64,000 nt of DNA, taken from assembly GCA_036898135.1 (NCBI GenBank), contig CM072525.1, positions 51,716,799 through 51,780,798 on the forward strand, read 5' to 3'. The DNA is from Oncomelania hupensis. Taxonomy: Eukaryota > Mollusca > Gastropoda > Littorinimorpha > Pomatiopsidae. The translations under genes were made by a program, and so were the position numbers. This document shows positions 60,836-64,000 of this stretch, piece by piece (within the stretch, counting starts at the first letter, position 1; each line of letters begins with the position of its first letter). The notes beneath the pieces are model-generated. The model was not told where the DNA came from. It saw only the letters and a program-made list of their open reading frames with translations, and did not search any database.

Positions 60836-62070
60836 TCAGCGAGTCAACCTGGCACTGGTTGGTTGAGCTCTCTGTAGGTACTGTAAAGGATGATGGTCAG
60901 ACTCCACAGTGAAATGACGTCTGAAAAGGTAAGGTTCAAACCTCTTGAAGGCCCACACCACTGCTACATTTTCGATGGTGGAATAGTTCGGTTTAGTTGG
61001 TAAGGGTTTCTTGCTTGTGTAGACTATGGAATGTACCCCCTTCATTACTAGTTGCGTTCGCTGTGTTGGTTCCATTTTGGGACTAATTCATCTGGCCCTT
61101 TCGTTGCCTGCAGTGGAATCAGTGGAATACCTTGGCCATAGCTCGATGCTTCCACTGCTTTGTATTTTCCTTGTTTCACCACCACTGTCGCTGTTGGTTC
61201 TCTCTGATGGTACATCTTGAGCAAATTCGCATGATACGGGAGTATTCTTTTCCCCACTTGAATGCGGTAGTCGCATTGTCCCACTCTTTTGATCACAACA
61301 AATGGACCCTTCCTTGTTACTTCTAGTTTGGTGGTTTTGATCGGCAGCAACAACAACACCTGATCTCCGACCTGAAACTGACGGTTGAAAGACTGTGCAT
61401 CGAAATTTCTAGCACGAACCTGCGCAGCTTGCTGGAGTTTATGTTGAGCTATTTCACAAATTTCCTCAATTCCATTCCTTAAGTTCAAGATGTAATCAAC
61501 CCTTTCTGGCTCTTGTGTCCTTAGCTGTCGAAGATTCGCAGAGGCCCTCTCACGATCCTCCCGTAGAGTAATTCAAATGGAGAGAACTGTAATGACTCCT
61601 GCGGAATCTCCCTGTATGCAAAAAGCAACGCCGGGATAAACCGCTCCCACTCTCGTGGTTGTTCCTGACACAGCCGACGCAGCTTTGCCTTTAATGTTCC
61701 ATGGAATCTTTCAACTAAGCCATTGCATTGAGTATGGTTCGGTGTAGTTCTGATTCCTCTAACTGTAAGGAGTTCGTTCACTTGTTTCATCACTTCTCCT
61801 GCAAAGTGTATCCCATTGTCCGTAAACACTTTATCGGAATTCCCACTCGGGTCCAGATACTCCACATGCTCAGATTCGATCCTTTTCAAAGGTACATCTT
61901 TCGGGTATCCGGTGGCAAACTCAACTACCATTAACCATGTTGATGTCCTCTCTTTGATGCAGGTTCAACGCCTACTCTCTGGAATGGTATCCTGACGATA
62001 AGTACTCTTCTCACATTTCCTTTTGGAGTATAGTACGCTGGCATGCATCACATGGTTGATCTCGCAAATA
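60836..62070 (-). pseudogene. Gmr1-like gypsy fragment: integrase then RNase H
   Basis: On the minus strand: part of the integrase zinc finger (CDACQRT near 62045), the catalytic core (FTDNGIHFAGEVMKQVNEL ... QCNGLVERFHGTLKAKLRRL, 61931-61521) with the first Asp region damaged, and the C-terminal module (FQVGDQVLLLLPIKTTKLEV, RKGPFVVIKRVG, 61488-61048). RNase H remnants follow (VYTSKKPLPTKPNYSTIENV, SDHHPLQYL, 61040-60836). RT is absent. It is a different family from 45204 but has the same integrase-before-RNase H order. Confidence 0.82.
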
Positions 62071-62279
62071 AACTTGGCGAGCGTTGGCCAGCGATCGTTT
62101 GTCTTTCAGTCACCAACTGCCTGGAATGTATTGCTTCTCCCCTCCCCAAAACAAACTTTACTCTTTTAAGACAGCACTGACAATTTTTCTTTTTATAAAA
62201 TACATTCTTCCCCACCACCAACTTTAAAAACCAAACTGTAAATGCCACCATATTATACCTAGTTTATTTTTGTCTAATT
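62071..62279. other. Degraded leader of the gypsy fragment
   Basis: Probably further decayed element sequence. No domain can be named. Confidence 0.35.
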
Positions 62280-63045
62280 ATTAATATAGTTAATTTATTT
62301 GTTTATTTATTTCATTATTTATTGCTTGGCACAATGTTACCAAAATGTTACACTCCGTTTGATGTTGGTGTTTTTCTATCAGTATTTGATTCAGCCCCGA
62401 TGCTTGAATTCCTGATAGGTGTGTAACTCAGATTCGTTTATCCACGCAGCCTGCTCACTCAGCAACAAGTCAAAGTCTTCGTATGAAGTTTTCCACTTTT
62501 ATTCAGCACACATCAACAACTGCATACAATAGCTCAATCGCTTTTGCACTCTCAACTTTTACTTTCCAACTCACTATCAACAACAACACAACACCTTTGA
62601 AACAGTGCGGCACTTATATAGTCTCTTGATACTCCCGAACAATTTAGAACACGGTAGAAACGACGCACTACCACCAATCAAACTAAAGATCGTCATCACT
62701 GTTTTACGTCATACAGCCTTCCTTTCCGTCAAAAGAATGTTTTCAAATATCCCGAAACTTCGATCGATAGTAAACAAGCAGATCTAGAGAATTCTCCAAT
62801 AATATCGACTAACGAAAATTATCAACGTTATACAAAGCTTCTTTTAACAACAATGCAAACTCAAATCAAAGGTAAATACACTCTATTATTGCATGCTTTG
62901 CCAAATAAAACGAACAGATCTATCGCGCGCGCTTCACACATAATATCGTGCGCATTTCACACGCACCATCATGCGCGTTTCAACGTAACAATTAATATAG
63001 TTAATTTATTTGTTTATTTATTTCATTATTTATTGCTTGGCACAA
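62280..63045 (-). mobile_element. Probable solo LTR between 55-bp direct repeats
   Basis: The segment 62335-62990 starts TGTTAC and ends GTAACA. On the minus strand it has a TATATAAG box near 62615 and AATAAA near 62490, as an LTR should. The flanks 62280-62334 and 62991-63045 are identical direct repeats of 55 bp (attaatatagttaatttatt...gcttggcacaa), far longer than a gypsy target duplication. The ends resemble those of the Gmr1-like LTR (TGTCAC/GTGACA). Confidence 0.6.
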
Positions 63046-63093
63046 TTTTGTTCCGATGTTCAGTGAATGCACCTCTTTTTGCATGTATGTGTG

Positions 63094-63160
63094 TATGTGT
63101 GTGTGTGTGTGTGTGTGTGGGTGTGCGTGTGGGTGTGTGTGTGTGTGTGTGTGTGCGGGC
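63094..63160. repeat. (GT)n microsatellite
   Basis: GT repeats with two GGGTGTGCG-type interruptions. Confidence 0.9.
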
Positions 63161-63205
63161 AGGACGAAGTACCAATGAACAGATTTTCAACCTCATAATA
63201 ATCTG

Positions 63206-63261
63206 CGAGAAATTACATTACACGGTTAGTGCTTTAGGTCCAGCGGACTCTACGAGAAATT
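63206..63261 (-). mobile_element. 38-bp micro-insertion of retroposon family X 3' end
   Basis: The insert 63215-63252 lies between exact repeats cgagaaatt (63206-63214, 63253-63261). On the minus strand it reads tagagtccgctggacctaaa then gcactaacc and a short tail. The target is a degraded RTE copy similar to 56610-56660. Confidence 0.7.
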
Positions 63262-63362
63262 CCCATACACCAACAACATCTATATCATGTGTTTGTAGAC
63301 CAAGAAAGCCATTGACCGAGGAACAAACTACTGCTTCCCTGGCAAGATTGAAGCCCAAGTGG
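63262..63362 (+). pseudogene. RTE/BovB-like LINE scrap with internal deletion
   Basis: acatctatatcatgtgtttg matches 56638-56658. It then jumps to caaactactgcttccctggc and aagattgaagcccaa, which match the TTAALTRLKPIW region. The RT between is deleted. Confidence 0.65.
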
Positions 63363-63965
63363 TTTTCAATATTTACGTGTGAATTATATGCAATACTGAT
63401 GGTACTAGAATACATACTCAGCATTCCTTCTAAATTCTTTAATATATTAATTTGTGTTGACTCTAAATCAGTGCTTTAAGCTTTAAAAAAATGGAAATGT
63501 AAAAAGAGAACAGATAATGTTTGAAGTAAAATATCTTATTCATAGTATTAGAATTAGAGGTACTGGAAGTACCTTTTGTTGGATTCCATCACATTTAGGG
63601 ATTTATGGTAATAAAATTTCAGATAAATTGGCCAATAAAGGTGCAATGAAAAGTGAGCATACAGTCTAATTCTAATGTGAATTTAGCTCAAGTTGAATAT
63701 TATTCGTAATTAGAACAACACTTTACTAATATAATACCCAAAGTAAATATTGTTAGTTGTTCCAGAACTATTGCTAGATTAGTATTTATGCTACGCTTGA
63801 ATTCATGGTGTACACAATATTTGAAAAATGTTGCTTGTATATGTGCTTACAACATATATTATTTGATTGTACTGTTTTAACAGCACTGTACAAAGAAAAT
63901 GGAATTATTTTATGAGCACACGACGATAGTCATCTTATATAGTTCGAAGTTACAGGACATCGCGC
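63363..63965 (+). pseudogene. I-like LINE RNase H region, degraded
   Basis: Reads FTCELYAILMVLEYIL, ILICVDSKSVL, FCWIPSHLGIYGNKISDKLA in shifting frames. It matches the RNase H domain and downstream part of the LINE at 27250-32653, so it is a second, older copy of that family, 5'-truncated. It ends near the window edge. Confidence 0.8.
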
Positions 63966-64000
63966 GTATCATTGTCGGAACAGATTTATTTAAGTTACTA

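Overview
The window is animal nuclear DNA: exons with GT/AG junctions and in-phase splicing, dense simple repeats, tRNA-headed SINEs, many non-LTR retrotransposon families and two classes of LTR retrotransposon. I see no bacterial or organellar features. The repeat mix (L2, RTE/BovB-like, Rex1-like and RNase H-bearing I-like LINEs, Mag-like and Gmr1-like Ty3/gypsy elements) suits a lophotrochozoan, perhaps a marine mollusc. That placement is inference.

Only one host gene is convincing. Positions 703-14531 (+) hold the last seven exons of a molybdenum cofactor sulfurase (MOCOS): the MOSC N-terminal barrel and the MOSC domain, ending in TAA at 14529-14531. The seven exons join in one continuous frame of 377 codons plus stop. 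The aminotransferase-like half lies left of the window. The introns are packed with repeats: a pentanucleotide run against one acceptor, a TIR element with perfect 31-bp arms, a nest of foldback MITEs, an L2 fragment, and (intron 4) a broken THAP-domain transposon of about 5.8 kb flanked by arrays of a short motif.

From 14.5 to 26 kb the sequence is intergenic: 64-bp and 75-bp satellites, SINEs, RTE fragments, an apparent template-jump dimer of a retroposon (18169-19467) and a 64-bp micro-insertion of the same family's 3' end.

From 26.3 to 33.1 kb a 28/58-bp minisatellite is split by a nearly full-length I-like LINE (27250-32653) with a 14-bp target duplication. Its ORF1 carries an SGNH esterase and its ORF2 an APE endonuclease, RT and RNase H.

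From about 33.3 to 50.8 kb there is a Russian-doll stack. An L2 LINE is split by a minus-strand Mag-like gypsy element (34036-39155, TSD GACCT) that itself holds a SINE. The L2 3'UTR is split again by a very young gypsy element (42013-50478, LTRs nearly identical) that holds a 5'-truncated Rex1-like LINE. The young element has gag-protease-integrase followed by RNase H, with the RT palm missing: a Gmr1-like gene order. A second, older fragment with integrase before RNase H lies at 60836-62070 (-).

From 50.8 to 64 kb come more SINEs, an 80-bp-TIR element with a SINE inside its arm, a 95-bp satellite, three RTE fragments, a probable solo LTR with odd 55-bp flanking repeats, and a second degraded I-like LINE. 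No CRISPR, rRNA, functional tRNA or operon was seen.
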